A stretch of 64,000 nucleotides of DNA from Solibacteraceae bacterium (GCA_026984795.1 JALSRK010000057.1:62001-126000), one strand, 5' to 3'. Shown: positions 46,353 through 59,928, counted from the stretch's first letter. A program made the numbers and translations. The notes: generated by a model not told the origin, from the letters alone.

Positions 46353-46874
46353 ATGAAGAAAACTCTGTTGACGACAACATTGCTGATCCTGCCGGCCTTG
46401 GTGGCGCCGGCCCAGGTCCGCCTGGTTACCGTCAAGGTGGACGGCCTGGCCTGCGCCTTCTGCGCCTACGGCCTGCAAAAAGGACTCAAGCGGGTGGAGG
46501 GCGTCAAGGACGTCAAGGTCTACGTGGACGCCGGCAAAGCCGAACTCCGCTTCAAAGAGGGTGCGCCCGCCGGGCTCGCCGAGATTGGACCGGCGGTGAA
46601 AAAGGCGGGTTACACCCCTGCCGAAATCACCGTCGAAGTCACCGGCAGGCTCATCGACTGGAACGGCAAGCCGGCCCTGGCGATCGACGGGGCGGCCGAG
46701 AAGCTCTTGCTCGACGGCGGGGACGCGCTTCGGAGAATGAGCGCCGGCCGGAACCCGCCCTCCGCCGCCTCGTTGGTGACGGTCGTGGGGACGCTCGAGC
46801 AGATCAACCCGCCCCAACACCACGGACACCCCCTGACGCTGCACATCAAGGAGATCCGCGTTGCCGAAGGCTGA
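46353..46874 (+). CDS. Periplasmic HMA-domain protein, module B
   Basis: 173 residues. Signal peptide (LLTTTLLILPALVAPAQ), HMA fold with 'VDGLACAFCAYGLQKGLKRV' and 'VKDVKVYVDAGKAELRF', then a beta-rich tail of about 90 residues. The metal loop GLAC-x-FCAYGL matches module A almost exactly, so both bind the same kind of ligand. It overlaps the next gene by 14 nt. Confidence 0.8.
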   Translation: MKKTLLTTTLLILPALVAPAQVRLVTVKVDGLACAFCAYGLQKGLKRVEGVKDVKVYVDAGKAELRFKEGAPAGLAEIGPAVKKAGYTPAEITVEVTGRLIDWNGKPALAIDGAAEKLLLDGGDALRRMSAGRNPPSAASLVTVVGTLEQINPPQHHGHPLTLHIKEIRVAEG

Positions 46875-47406
46875 GCCGTCCGCCCCGGAGCCATCCAGCC
46901 GCCACGCCGGCAGCGCCGGTCCAGACCGCCAGGGGCCTGCCGCCGGCCCGCTCCGGCGTGGTGCGCTGGCCGGCACGGTCTTCGTCGTCGCCTTCCTGCT
47001 CAACTGGTGCTGGGAGGCCGCCCAGGTTCCGGCTTACGCTGGCTCCGAAGACATGCCCTGGGCCCCCCGGCTGCTCCACTGCCTGCCCGCGACCATACTG
47101 GACGCGCTGTTTGTCGCCGGCCTCTATTGCGCAGGCGCCGTCCTGCTTCAGGACAGGAACTGGATCCGCCACCTGGGCGGCCGCGGGTATCTGGCCGTCG
47201 CCCTCGCCGGGGCGGGCGCCGCCGTCCTGGTCGAGCGCCTCGCCATCGGCTTCGGCTGGTGGGACTACAACGCCGCCATGCCCCGCGTCCCGGTACTCGG
47301 CGTCGGCCTGTCGCCGGTGGCGCAACTGGCCGTGACGCCGGTCATCAGCTTTCTGCTCGCCGGCCGTCTCGCGAGGAGCAGCCGGGACCAGGAGCGCGGA
47401 ACATGA
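46861..47406 (+). CDS. Five-segment integral membrane protein, unknown family
   Basis: 181 residues from a TTG start that overlaps the HMA gene. After a hydrophilic N-terminus, hydrophobic segments run through 'AGTVFVVAFLLNWCWEAAQV', 'ATILDALFVAGLYCAGAVLL', 'YLAVALAGAGAAVLVERLA' and 'AQLAVTPVISFLLAG'. Motifs 'NWCWEAAQ' and 'MPRVP.LGVGLSP' look conserved in membrane proteins of uncertain function. By context it belongs to the HMA/barrel module. Confidence 0.65.
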   Translation: MPKAEPSAPEPSSRHAGSAGPDRQGPAAGPLRRGALAGTVFVVAFLLNWCWEAAQVPAYAGSEDMPWAPRLLHCLPATILDALFVAGLYCAGAVLLQDRNWIRHLGGRGYLAVALAGAGAAVLVERLAIGFGWWDYNAAMPRVPVLGVGLSPVAQLAVTPVISFLLAGRLARSSRDQERGT

Positions 47407-48440
47407 CCCCGGAAACAGATCGTCAAAAAGCGCTTGTGACCCATTGTGACCCGGAGAGACCACCGCTGGGCGGCGCCGCCCGCGCCCTCGCGGCGGCCGG
47501 GGCGTCCCTGGCGCTGCTCGCTGGCGTCCTCCTGCTCGCCGGCTGCGGGCCCTCCCCCGAGCCAGCCTCGGAAACCGCGCCCCAGTACCGGCTCGTGGGC
47601 ATGTGGGGCCGCCGGGGCGCGGCTGCCGGCGAGCTGAACGGCCCGATGGGCGTGGCCGTGGCGCCCTCGGGCGAGGTCTACGTCGCCGACGCCGAAAACC
47701 AGCGCATCCAGAAGTTCTCCCCCGCCGGGGACTTCCTCGCTGAATGGAAACCCGCTCCAACCGGCGCTCCCCCGCTCGAGAAGCCGGTGGACGTCGCCGT
47801 GAGCCCCGCCGGAGACGTCTACGTCGCCGACTACGACACCGACCGCATCTACCGCCTCACCTCCGGCGGACGCTTCCTCGGCGCCTGGGGCGGCAACGGC
47901 GAGGGCCCGGGCCGGTTCCGCTCGCCCAGCGGCGTCGATATAGACGACGCCGGCCGCGTCTATGTGGCCGACTTCTACAACCACCGCATCCAGGTCTTCG
48001 ACGCCGAGGGGCGCTTCCTCCGCCGGTTCGGCGGCGAGGGACACGGCCCCGGCCGGCTCTACTATCCCACCGGCGTGGCCGTCTCCGGCGGCGCCTGCTA
48101 CGTCGCCGACGCCTACAACCACCGCATCCAGAAGTTCACCCTCGAGGGCGGTTTCGTCTCCGTCCTGGGCGGCGAGGGCAGCCAACCGGGACAATTCGAA
48201 GTCCCCTCCGGCGTCGCCGTCGATCCCGAAGGCAACCTCCACGTCGCCGACAGCGGCAACCACCGGGTGCAGATGTTCTCCCCTGACGGGCGCTTCCTCG
48301 CCGCCTGGGAACTTGTGAACAACGCCAGCCCGAAGCTCCACTCGCCCGTCCGCGTGGCCGTCCGCGGCCGCGACGTCTATCTCTCGGACTGGGCCAACCA
48401 CCGGATCATCCGCCTGCACGCCGCCCGGGCGGAGAATTGA
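47403..48440 (+). CDS. NHL-repeat lipoprotein
   Basis: 345 residues. Lipobox LAGC (LLLAGCGPSPEPA) predicts lipidation. About six NHL repeats follow (GVAVAPSGEVYVADAENQRI, GVDIDDAGRVYVADFYNHRI, GVAVDPEGNLHVADSGNHRV), which form a beta-propeller. Such propellers bind proteins or peptides; the role in this operon is not clear. The ATG overlaps the preceding stop (ATGA). Confidence 0.85.
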   Translation: MTPETDRQKALVTHCDPERPPLGGAARALAAAGASLALLAGVLLLAGCGPSPEPASETAPQYRLVGMWGRRGAAAGELNGPMGVAVAPSGEVYVADAENQRIQKFSPAGDFLAEWKPAPTGAPPLEKPVDVAVSPAGDVYVADYDTDRIYRLTSGGRFLGAWGGNGEGPGRFRSPSGVDIDDAGRVYVADFYNHRIQVFDAEGRFLRRFGGEGHGPGRLYYPTGVAVSGGACYVADAYNHRIQKFTLEGGFVSVLGGEGSQPGQFEVPSGVAVDPEGNLHVADSGNHRVQMFSPDGRFLAAWELVNNASPKLHSPVRVAVRGRDVYLSDWANHRIIRLHAARAEN

Positions 48441-48477
48441 GCGATCCGCCCTCCGGCGGCCCCTGTGCCCGGACCGG

Positions 48478-49050
48478 CTATGCTTCTCCGGCAGCGGCCT
48501 GAATGGGACCCATGTTGGCCGCTTCAGCCTCCCGCAAGAACTCGTCGGCTTCCTTCACGGCCAACTCCGCCTCAGGGATCGAGACGTGGGGCTTCAGTTT
48601 GTGGATTCTTGCCGCGCGCTCTTCCCTGGGCGCCTCCATGTCCAAGGTCACGTAGATGGCCGTGGCGAATCGCTCCAGCGTCTTGACGTCTTTGCCGCCG
48701 AGACGCTTTGCTACGAATTCGATCTGCTTCTCGTACCGCTTCGCCGCAGCCGAGAACTGCCGTTTCAGCGCGTCGGCCAGTTCCCCTTCTTTCAGGCTGG
48801 GTCCGTAGGGAAGCGCACGCACCTCCCAAGCCAGAAAACCCTCAGCCCGCATAGCGTTCAGCTCACGCCTCAGATCGAAGGAGAACGGGCCGTGCTTGTA
48901 CAAGATGAACTCGTAGCCCAATGGCACGCCGAGCACCCGCGTCAGCACGTAGGCTGCTTTCTGTACGTGGGTCTCGCCGGTCCAGCTCCCCTCCCTTCTC
49001 AACTGCTGGGTCAACGACAGCAGCACACTGGCAGCTTCTAGTCTGTTCAT
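48478..49050 (-). CDS. YwgA/Panacea-like protein coupled to the cas operon
   Basis: 190 residues. The N-terminal half (HVQKAAYVLTRVLG, YEFILYKHGPFSFDLRREL) has the pattern of the YwgA/DUF4065 (Panacea, SocA-like) family: a K near an early helix and the 'Y-K-H/Y-GPFS' turn. Panacea domains occur as antitoxins or adaptor proteins. The ATG overlaps the stop of the small ORF upstream by 4 nt, so it is translationally linked to cas1. Its job in CRISPR biology is unknown. Confidence 0.6.
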   Translation of the reverse strand: MNRLEAASVLLSLTQQLRREGSWTGETHVQKAAYVLTRVLGVPLGYEFILYKHGPFSFDLRRELNAMRAEGFLAWEVRALPYGPSLKEGELADALKRQFSAAAKRYEKQIEFVAKRLGGKDVKTLERFATAIYVTLDMEAPREERAARIHKLKPHVSIPEAELAVKEADEFLREAEAANMGPIQAAAGEA

Positions 49051-49184
49051 TGTTCAGGACCGCTCCCAGATGACAGGATCTGTTCCTTGTTATCGTCGAG
49101 CCACGTCTTCGCCTTTTCTTTCGCTTCGGGCGCAACGAACACATACTCTACCGCGAAGCGAGGCGGCTGCGCCTCCCCCCTCAC
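49047..49184 (-). CDS. 45-aa ORF between cas1 and the YwgA-like gene
   Basis: A GTG overlaps the cas4-cas1 stop (GTGA), and the stop overlaps the next ATG (ATGA), so the ORF is coupled on both sides. The protein contains FAVEYVFVAPEAKEKAKTWL and DDNKEQILSSG, a plausible amphipathic helix plus a short strand. It is too short for family recognition. Coding is supported by the precise overlaps rather than by homology. Confidence 0.5.
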   Translation of the reverse strand: MRGEAQPPRFAVEYVFVAPEAKEKAKTWLDDNKEQILSSGSGPEQ

Positions 49185-50965
49185 CGCGTCACGAAGACCG
49201 GGTACTCCGGGATCTCGCCCTCGATCACCCGCGCCAGCAGCCGCGCCTGGATCTCCAGCAGCCGCCGGTAGCTCACCCGGTAGTCGAACAGCGGATGCGT
49301 CACCAGCGAATCCATCCGCAGCTCGTAGGCGCGGAAGAACGACTTCCGCCCCGACGCCGTCAGCGCCACCGCCTTGCCCGCCCGCACGAAATCCTTCGCC
49401 GTCACCATCCGCGTGTTGATGGCGCTCAGCACCGCCGATTCGGCGATCAGCGGCCGGAACGGCTCCATCAGGTCCAGCGCCAGCGCCGGCCGGCCGAAGC
49501 GGGGCTGGTGGTAGAAGCCCAGGAACGGATCGAAGCCCACGGCGTAGCAGGTGACGGTCAGGTCCTTCGCCAGCAGACTGTAGGCGAGCGAGAGCAGGGC
49601 GTTCACCGGGTCGCGCGGCGGGCGCCGGTTCCGCTGGTTGAAGTCCAACCGGAACTCCCCTGCCCCGTCGTCCTCGTCCACCTTGATCATCCCCGAGAAG
49701 CGGCTGAAGTACAGGCGCGCCGCGTTGCCCTCGATGCCCAGCAGCTCCTCGATCGACCGCGCGGCCTCGGCCCGCGCGATCATCTGCTTCATCTCCCCCA
49801 GCACCCGGCCCTCCGGCTCGATGTGGTTGCGCTGCAGCATCACCCGCTGGTTGCGGATCTTGCCCGCCACCAGCGCCCGCGCCAGCCTCAGGGCGAACCA
49901 TTCCTGATCGGCCAGCCGGAACTGCGCCCGCCGCAGGAAGACGTTCTTCGTGTTCATCCCGGTGGTGACGCCGTAGAACCAGCCGCCCTGCGAAAGGTAG
50001 CAGATCGGCACCCCGGCCTCGCACAGGGCCTGCACCGCTTGCGTCGAGAGCTGCACGTTGCCCATCAGGTTCAACTGGCAGATCTCGCCGATGCGGACGT
50101 CCTGGACCACCTTGTCGCGGTCCTTCACCCGCAGCACCTTGCCCGTCTTGCCCACGCGCAGCCCCTGGGTGTTCAAGTAGAGCGGCTTCAGCTCGTCCCT
50201 CGGCGTGACGAGCTGGCGGACCCTCTCCGGTTTCTTCCGCGGCGCGCCGGCTGCGGCGGGCTCGAACAGCGGCAACTGCGAAGCGGGCGGCGCTGCTTCG
50301 GCCGTGAGGAACCCGGTCTCGTCCGGCAGGCAGATCCCGGCCAGCGAGCAGCGGGGGCACTTCGGCGAGTCCTCGAGCGGCGGCGGCAAGCGGCCTTCGG
50401 CGGCCACCCGCCGGGCTTCGGCCACCTTCTCAGCGGCCTCGGCGATCACGGCCTCGTCGAAGCGGATCCGCACCCGCTGGCGCGTCCGGGCGTAGAAGAT
50501 GATCCCCTCTTCGACCTGGTAGCCGTTGTCCCGCAGCACCATGGCCTGGACGGCGAGCTGGACGCGGTCCGCCGGCCACGGCTCCAGCCCGTCGTCGCCC
50601 TTGGCGGGCGCCCCGTGCTTGTAATCGACCGGGGTCACCGTGCCGCCCTCGGCCTCGACGAGGTCAATCCGCGCGATGACCCCGTAGCGGTCGCTCGAAA
50701 GCATCACCGACCGCGTCTTGAGCTCTTCCTCGCCCAGCTTCCCGGCCTCCGGCAGGGCCCCTTCGCCGGCGTCCACCCGGCGGTGCTCCACCTTCCCGGC
50801 GACCGTGTCGGCGCTCTCTTTGAAGACACCCTCCACCCACTCGAAGAAGAAGAGGCGCGGGCAATAGACGAACTCGTTGACCATCCGCGCCGGCAGGTAC
50901 TCGGGAACGCTTTCTTTTTCTCTGGCGGGCGTGGCGGCGGGACGCGGCTCCGGCGTGGCGCTCAT
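49181..50965 (-). CDS. cas4-cas1: Cas4-Cas1 fusion protein (type I-G)
   Basis: 594 residues. The N-terminal ~200 residues are Cas4: 'VNEFVYCPRLFFFEW' and the C-terminal cysteine set 'CPRCSLAGICLP' that binds an Fe-S cluster, with the nuclease motif 'PVDYKHGAP'. The C-terminal part is Cas1: metal ligands Glu in 'GIEGNAARLYFSRF', His in 'GFYHQPRFG' and Asp/Glu in 'LDLMEPFRP'. Cas1 with Cas2 integrates new spacers, and Cas4 trims them and selects PAM. This fusion is characteristic of type I-U/I-G and some I-B systems. Confidence 0.9.
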   Translation of the reverse strand: MSATPEPRPAATPAREKESVPEYLPARMVNEFVYCPRLFFFEWVEGVFKESADTVAGKVEHRRVDAGEGALPEAGKLGEEELKTRSVMLSSDRYGVIARIDLVEAEGGTVTPVDYKHGAPAKGDDGLEPWPADRVQLAVQAMVLRDNGYQVEEGIIFYARTRQRVRIRFDEAVIAEAAEKVAEARRVAAEGRLPPPLEDSPKCPRCSLAGICLPDETGFLTAEAAPPASQLPLFEPAAAGAPRKKPERVRQLVTPRDELKPLYLNTQGLRVGKTGKVLRVKDRDKVVQDVRIGEICQLNLMGNVQLSTQAVQALCEAGVPICYLSQGGWFYGVTTGMNTKNVFLRRAQFRLADQEWFALRLARALVAGKIRNQRVMLQRNHIEPEGRVLGEMKQMIARAEAARSIEELLGIEGNAARLYFSRFSGMIKVDEDDGAGEFRLDFNQRNRRPPRDPVNALLSLAYSLLAKDLTVTCYAVGFDPFLGFYHQPRFGRPALALDLMEPFRPLIAESAVLSAINTRMVTAKDFVRAGKAVALTASGRKSFFRAYELRMDSLVTHPLFDYRVSYRRLLEIQARLLARVIEGEIPEYPVFVTR

Positions 50966-51055
50966 GGCGGCTCACCCTCCCATCTATCGGCGGTTCTGAG
51001 CCGATGCCATTAGAGCCGGCGTCCGCCACGGCGGGACCGGACGGGGCCGTGCAGC

Positions 51056-51364
<309 letters not shown>

Positions 51365-52975
51365 CTAGCTCTGCTTCACCGCCGGCAGGAACAGCCCCAG
51401 CCCAAAATGCGCCGAGTGCCCCAGGCAGATCGGGCCGCGCACCGGCTCGGGGAATTCGATCAGGAACGAACCGCTCGGCCGCCGGCCGCCGTCGTCGTCC
51501 CGTTTGCGCGAACGGAACCGTTTGAACTGCAGGGGCCGGAGCCCGGGGCCGGTCGCCTGCGGCTCCCAACGCCGGGGATCGATCCGGAAAGCGCCCGGGG
51601 GATCCTCGATCCGGCTGATCCGGAAGTCCGGCTGTTTCCACGGCAAGCCGCGCCGCTCGCAGAACCGTTCGAGCTCTTCGCGCAGCACCTGCTCGACAAA
51701 GGCTTGGCGGTCCTGCAGCAGTTCCACCGGATCCCGCTTTCGCCCGTTCTTCTTCGGATGCCTCGTCGCCAAGAACGGCGTTGCCGACACCCAGCGTTTT
51801 GACTTTTCGAGAACTGGAACACGCAGTTCCTCGATTCGCCCCAGACCCACGAGCAGAAACAGCAGCTCTGGGTTCTCCTCGCCGCGGCGGAGCTTGTGCA
51901 AGCGATCCAGCGCACGGACCTCTTCCCGAGTGAATCCATTCTCGGCGACTACCGTCACGTGATCGATACGCCCGTCGCCGTCCTCATCGGTCGCCAGGTA
52001 GTACGCGTGCCCGTGGCCGGTAAGCGGGTTGCCCTTGGCGTCCTTGCCCGAAAACGTCTCCGAGCGGCCGTTTACTCCATTCCACCTAGTTTCTCTTCCA
52101 TACCTTCGCAACAGCTCCGATCGAACTTCCTCGGCGATTGTCAGCGTCTCGGTCACCAGCGGCAGCACCTGGGAGTCCAGAACGTATCGGGCGACCTGAA
52201 TGTGGCGCTGCGGAGCCGGCTTACGTCTTGGCTTGGACGGCTCGGGATGAAAACAGTCGGCTGGCCGAACATACATAACCCAGCGTGATCCCGGCGGGTC
52301 CGACCACTTCTCGGCGTGAAGCTGCGCCGTCTCGATGCACAGGTTCCAGGCGGGATCGTAAACCGGCCGCGACGATCTTCGCTTCTTACCTCCGAGAGGC
52401 TTCACGTGCTCATCACTGAACGCCGTTTCCGGATCGGCGCACAATACTTGGACGAGCTCCCCTTTCGCCCCGGCCGCCGAGCCGTTCACTGGAAAACAGT
52501 TCACGTCCACGGCAGCCGCGTCTTCGGGGCTGAGCAGCCGCCCGATGCACCAAGACTCAGCCCGCCCCACGTAGGCAAGCTTGTCCAGCAAGTTTTCCAG
52601 CAGTCGCCTCTGCTCCGGCGACAGTTCCACACCGGGCCATACGGCGATCACTTCGCCGTCACGCCCGACGCAAACGAACGTATCGAACACCAGCGTCTGG
52701 TCTTCCGGTCCCTTCTTGAACCACCGCATGTAATGGCGCGTGTGTCCCACCGTCGCCCGGGGCAAGAAAAATCGCGGGGGAGCCGAGAGCCGTTGCAGCA
52801 ACTCGCGCACCTGGGACTCGCCGATCTCCGGAGCCTTGATCTTCCAGACGGCGACCAGGGATCGCAACAGTCGCCACGGCGACGGCGGCCACTCAGGAGC
52901 GCCCTCGTTGACGTGGCGCCCCCACGGCGTCGAATGGAAACGCCCCGCCGGAAACTTCAGCGCGATCGCCGTCAT
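51365..52975 (-). CDS. csb2: Csb2 (GSU0054 family), Cas5/Cas6-like Cascade subunit
   Basis: About 536 residues. The opening 'ALKFPAGRFHSTPWGRHVNE' followed by 'EWPPSPWRLLRSLVAVWK' is the signature of GSU0054/Csb2. In type I-U/I-G this protein combines Cas5-like and Cas6-like RAMP folds and is expected to process crRNA and cap the Cascade complex. ATG 52975 has a GAGG site; GTG 52978 is also possible. It starts 8 bases after csb1. Confidence 0.88.
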   Translation of the reverse strand: MTAIALKFPAGRFHSTPWGRHVNEGAPEWPPSPWRLLRSLVAVWKIKAPEIGESQVRELLQRLSAPPRFFLPRATVGHTRHYMRWFKKGPEDQTLVFDTFVCVGRDGEVIAVWPGVELSPEQRRLLENLLDKLAYVGRAESWCIGRLLSPEDAAAVDVNCFPVNGSAAGAKGELVQVLCADPETAFSDEHVKPLGGKKRRSSRPVYDPAWNLCIETAQLHAEKWSDPPGSRWVMYVRPADCFHPEPSKPRRKPAPQRHIQVARYVLDSQVLPLVTETLTIAEEVRSELLRRYGRETRWNGVNGRSETFSGKDAKGNPLTGHGHAYYLATDEDGDGRIDHVTVVAENGFTREEVRALDRLHKLRRGEENPELLFLLVGLGRIEELRVPVLEKSKRWVSATPFLATRHPKKNGRKRDPVELLQDRQAFVEQVLREELERFCERRGLPWKQPDFRISRIEDPPGAFRIDPRRWEPQATGPGLRPLQFKRFRSRKRDDDGGRRPSGSFLIEFPEPVRGPICLGHSAHFGLGLFLPAVKQS

Positions 52976-52982
52976 CACCGCC

Positions 52983-56271
<3,289 letters not shown>

Positions 56272-56275
<4 letters not shown>

Positions 56276-58896
56276 GACTGCTGCTCCTTCGGGCGGCTGG
56301 CGCGCATGTCGGCGGCCCGCAGCAGGGCTTCGAGAAACGCCAGGCGGAACGGCCCCAGCCGGTCCCGCAACCGTAGCATGCGCTCGGCCCAACTCGGTTT
56401 CCCGTCTGAAGAGCGGCCAAGCTGCATCGGCTCCAGGCTGAGCTTCACCGCCGGCGCAACCACTCCCGCGCCAAGGTCGGTTTCCGGCAGCTCGTCGCCG
56501 TCCCAGACGCCCCGGGCAAACAGGCGGCCGGACTCGCCCTCCGGGGTCTTCTCGCCCGGCAAGGACCGGATCGAAAGCCGGACCTTCCCATGGTGAGCGC
56601 CGGCAAGATAGACCGCCAGGTCCGGCCCGCCGTGCTGGAGCAACGCCAGCGCGGAAGCCAGCTCATGCCGGAAGTGCGGTCTCTCGTACCCGCGGTTCCA
56701 GTGACTGTCCGGGGCCTTCGCCACGTCGGTTCGCTCGGCCCATTGAGGCGGGCGGTCCTTGATCGCCGCCTGGAACACCGGGTGCGCTTTGCCCCGGTCA
56801 TGCCATCGGGCAGCCAGCCGCAAAGTCTCACGCAGGTCCGGATCGAGTGCGAGCCGCTCGAGAATCTCCTCGAGCGTCTCGACGAGTTCATCGGCGTGCT
56901 CGGCGATCGCCATCCAGACGCCCGGGCTTCGGGCGTAGGGATCCCCGTCATAGCTATCTCCAGAACCGGCCGCCGGGCCAATCACCGGAACCGAAACCTT
57001 GCTGCCGGAATCCCACCCGGTCTCGGGGCTGTAGCCGCCCAGTCGGGAGTCGATCAAGAAGGTTTGCCCAGGGTAGATCGAATCGCGGTTTGTTGGACTC
57101 CATCTGTGTTCCAGGGGATCCCACCGCCAGACGCGGCGGCCGTCTTTCATCGCCCGCTTGTCCACAAAGTTGCGGAAGTCCCCGACCGGTACCGCACAGA
57201 GTTCCTCCCGCCGCGGGGGCTTACCTTCTTTCTCTGGCTCCGGAGCAACGCCTGGAACCTCGCGCCAGAACACCTGCACATCGAGGTCGTCACCGGAGCG
57301 GATGAAGCGCGATACGTCGATATCGTTGCCCGCCAAGTCCGGGGTCGTATCGAACAGGTCGATGAAGTCCCGCCGTCGGATCACGTGATCCAGCTCGAGC
57401 CGCATACGAACTTCCGCCTTGCTCAACTCCGCAGGGCTGGCCGAGGCGAGCTTCAGCAGTTGTTCCCGAGCCTGCGCTAGGTCGCTCCACTCGTACGGCA
57501 GCGCCCACTTTTGCTGCTGCTTCTCATAAGCGGCGGTAACATCAGCGGCCTTCTTGCCTTTGTACTTGTCTTGCCGGGCGGCCCTGAACTCCTCGACCGA
57601 TTCGATATCGAACCACACGACCTTCGGCCCATCAGCCGCGCTGTATTCTCCCCGCCGGTTGCACCGGCCGAAACGCTGCACCAGCGAGGCCCACGGCGCT
57701 AAATCCGTAAAGAGCACCCGGGCGGAGACGTCCACCCCCGCCTCGACCACTTGCGTGGCGACGGCGATCGTGCCCTCGGCAGGCGGCTTGGCCAGCAGTT
57801 TTCGAATGATCGCCTCCCGGTCCGGCGGCCGGAAGCGCGAGTGGATCAGCAAAACGTTCGCCGCCTTCTTGCTGAGGGCTTTGTGCACCCTCACCGCCCG
57901 GTCCACGGTGTTGAAGACGGCCAGCGTCAACGTTCCCGGCTTGTGCGCAGCCAGAATCTCCTCAGCGCACGCTGCGTGATCGTCGAGACGGGCCTTCGCC
58001 CGCTCAATCGGCTTCGTGGCGGTGTAACGCGCCTTCACGGTGGGAAGGGCGAGGTCGGATTCCCCAAGCGCAACCGGATCCGCCAGCCAGTCCGGCTCGA
58101 AGTCGACCGTGTTCAGCCACTCCGGGTCCAGGGTGGCCGACATCCAGATCGTCTCCGTGGAGGGATTCCCATCGAGTTTCCTGCGGAACGCCTCGAGTTG
58201 GGCTGAAGTGGCCACGGCGACGTCCATCAATTGCACTTCGTCGAAAACCCACAGACAGTCCGTGTGCAGCAGCCCATATTCGAGGGGCCACCGGTAGCGG
58301 CTCGCTCCGTAACCCCGGTTCAGCGCCCGGCTCAGGAGCATGTCTTGGGTCCCGACGAGAATGGCGTCGCGCTCGGGCCACAACGCCCAGTCCGTGCGCT
58401 CCTCACCGCCCATCAGCAAGTGGACGGCGATCGGGGAGTCCGAATGACCCTGGCTCCGCGCCCAGCCCTCGGGGAGCGTAGTCCGTCCAGGCTCCGGCTT
58501 GTACTCTTCGAGACCCTCCAGCGCATCGGGGTCCCGCCACGCGGCGTCCCCCGCGAGCACCCCCAGCCTCGCCAGCCACCGCACCGCGTTCTCATAGGTC
58601 TGCTCGACAAGAACCCGCATGGGGAGGCAGTAGGCCAGGCGGCGGGGCGTCTGACTGCGGACCTCCTCGTCGGGGTGGAAACGCCGCCGCCAGAGCCAGG
58701 CCAGCACCACCGCCGCCGTCTTGCCCAGGCCGGTGGGGACGTCGAGCAGGTCCGGGAAGCAATGGGGTCCGGTCTTCCCCGCCCCGCCTCCGCCCTCGGC
58801 GAGGCGCTCCTGGTAACGATAAGGCCCGGTCCGGATGCCCGTGGCTTGGGTGAAGAAGTCTCGAAAGGCGAGTGGAACCTGGCCGGATCGAGTCAA
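56272..58896 (-). CDS. cas3: Cas3 helicase-nuclease with C-terminal HD domain
   Basis: 874 residues from a TTG start behind GGGGGAGAG. SF2 helicase motifs: Walker A 'DVPTGLGKTAAVV', motif II 'WVFDEVQLMD', motif III 'MSATLD', motif VI 'LVQRFGRCNRRGE'. The HD nuclease follows the helicase (ARWHDRGKAHPVF), the order known for type I-U/I-G Cas3. It unwinds and degrades target DNA after Cascade binding. It is the first gene of the cas operon; the 58.99-59.06 kb stretch upstream is AT-rich for this genome and may hold the promoter. Confidence 0.9.
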
Positions 58897-59928
58897 CGCG
58901 CGTCTCTCCCCCTTTCGCTGACTTCAGCGTTCTGGTTCTCTCCGGTCCCCGCGGCGGCCCCGTCGAAATCGGCGGCTGGACAGCCCACGGGACGCAGCAG
59001 AATGAATCCTAGCACAAGAAGGTCCGAAAAGAAATATCTTCGGCGATTTTTGAAGCGTCTGGATGCGAATCATTGCGCATGCGCACCGATTTCGCTTTTG
59101 GACGCCATCCCGGCCGCTCCGTAACGGCGGTGAAATCCCAGAGGTTGATACCGCCGGGCTAAAGTTTTGCGCGGACCGTCTCCGGTCCGCCCGGAGGAGT
59201 GCTTCGCCCTGTCGGCCCCCCAGGACCTCAGGACCCCAGGCCCCCAGAGCGGTTCCCGAACACCAGGGCTTCGGCCGTCCGGTTCCGCCCCGGGCCAGCC
59301 CCCGCCCGAGGAGCATCCCCGAACCGCGGATCACCAGTGCGTTGGCCGGCGGAAGTCTCGCTCCCCCAGGGGATTGGCAATCCTGCCGGGCGGTCTCCGC
59401 CCCGCACCCGTGCTAGAACTTCGGTCAGGCGGGCCGGGGTCCGCTGCGGCCTCCCTGCGCGCCGCGCCCGGGCCGGGACTGCGAATCCCGGCCCCGGCCT
59501 CGCCCCCCGCCCGCCTCGTCGCCATGCTCGAAGACTGGAGACCAGCCCGGCACCGCCCGATCGCCATCGTCGCAATGGCTTTCCCGGCCCGCGACCGCCC
59601 CGCCCGGCCCGCGGCGCCCGCGGCAGCCCCTTCTTCGCCTTCTCTTCCCCGTTACAACCCGTTCCCGGGCCGTGACGCCGGCCGCGCCCGACGCGTCACA
59701 CCGGCCGCCAACCAATTGAAACCAAGGAACTTCTCCGTTTTCATCTTTTGCCAAACTCTTTGGCGCCACCCATCACCCGTCTCGCCCTGCCCGCCGCCCG
59801 GCCGCCCTCCCGCGGCTGCCCCCCCGGGTCCTTCCGGCGCCCCCGCGTCCCGGTGCCGGCCGCTGCGCCGGGCTATCATGGAAACAAGAGCGCCCCGTCC
59901 GAAGCGGCGCGCGGGAACGGTTTCATCT
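58897..59928. other. 1-kb intergenic region between the cas operon and ribBA
   Basis: A relatively AT-rich stretch at 58995-59060 (including aaaagaaatatcttcggcga) may be the cas promoter/leader. I looked here for a CRISPR array and saw no repeated units. The rest is very GC-rich, and the ribBA frame stays open through it by composition only. Confidence 0.5.

Noticed and set aside
49181-50360. 437-codon minus-strand frame overlapping cas1
   Set aside because: Only its last 45 codons, after the cas1 stop, are credible; the rest is an off-frame shadow of cas4-cas1.
59120-59180. FMN riboswitch upstream of ribBA
   Set aside because: 'ggcggtgaaatccc' is suggestive but lacks the paired boxes of the FMN element and lies 800 bp from the start.
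58897-59928. CRISPR array next to cas3
   Set aside because: Read through for repeats of 25-40 bp with regular spacing; none was seen. The same holds for the short gap after the YwgA-like gene (48441-48477).
59167-59928. N-terminal extension of ribBA
   Set aside because: The frame is open only because the sequence is extremely GC-rich; the translation is Pro/Arg/Ala-rich and RibB homologues start near 59929.
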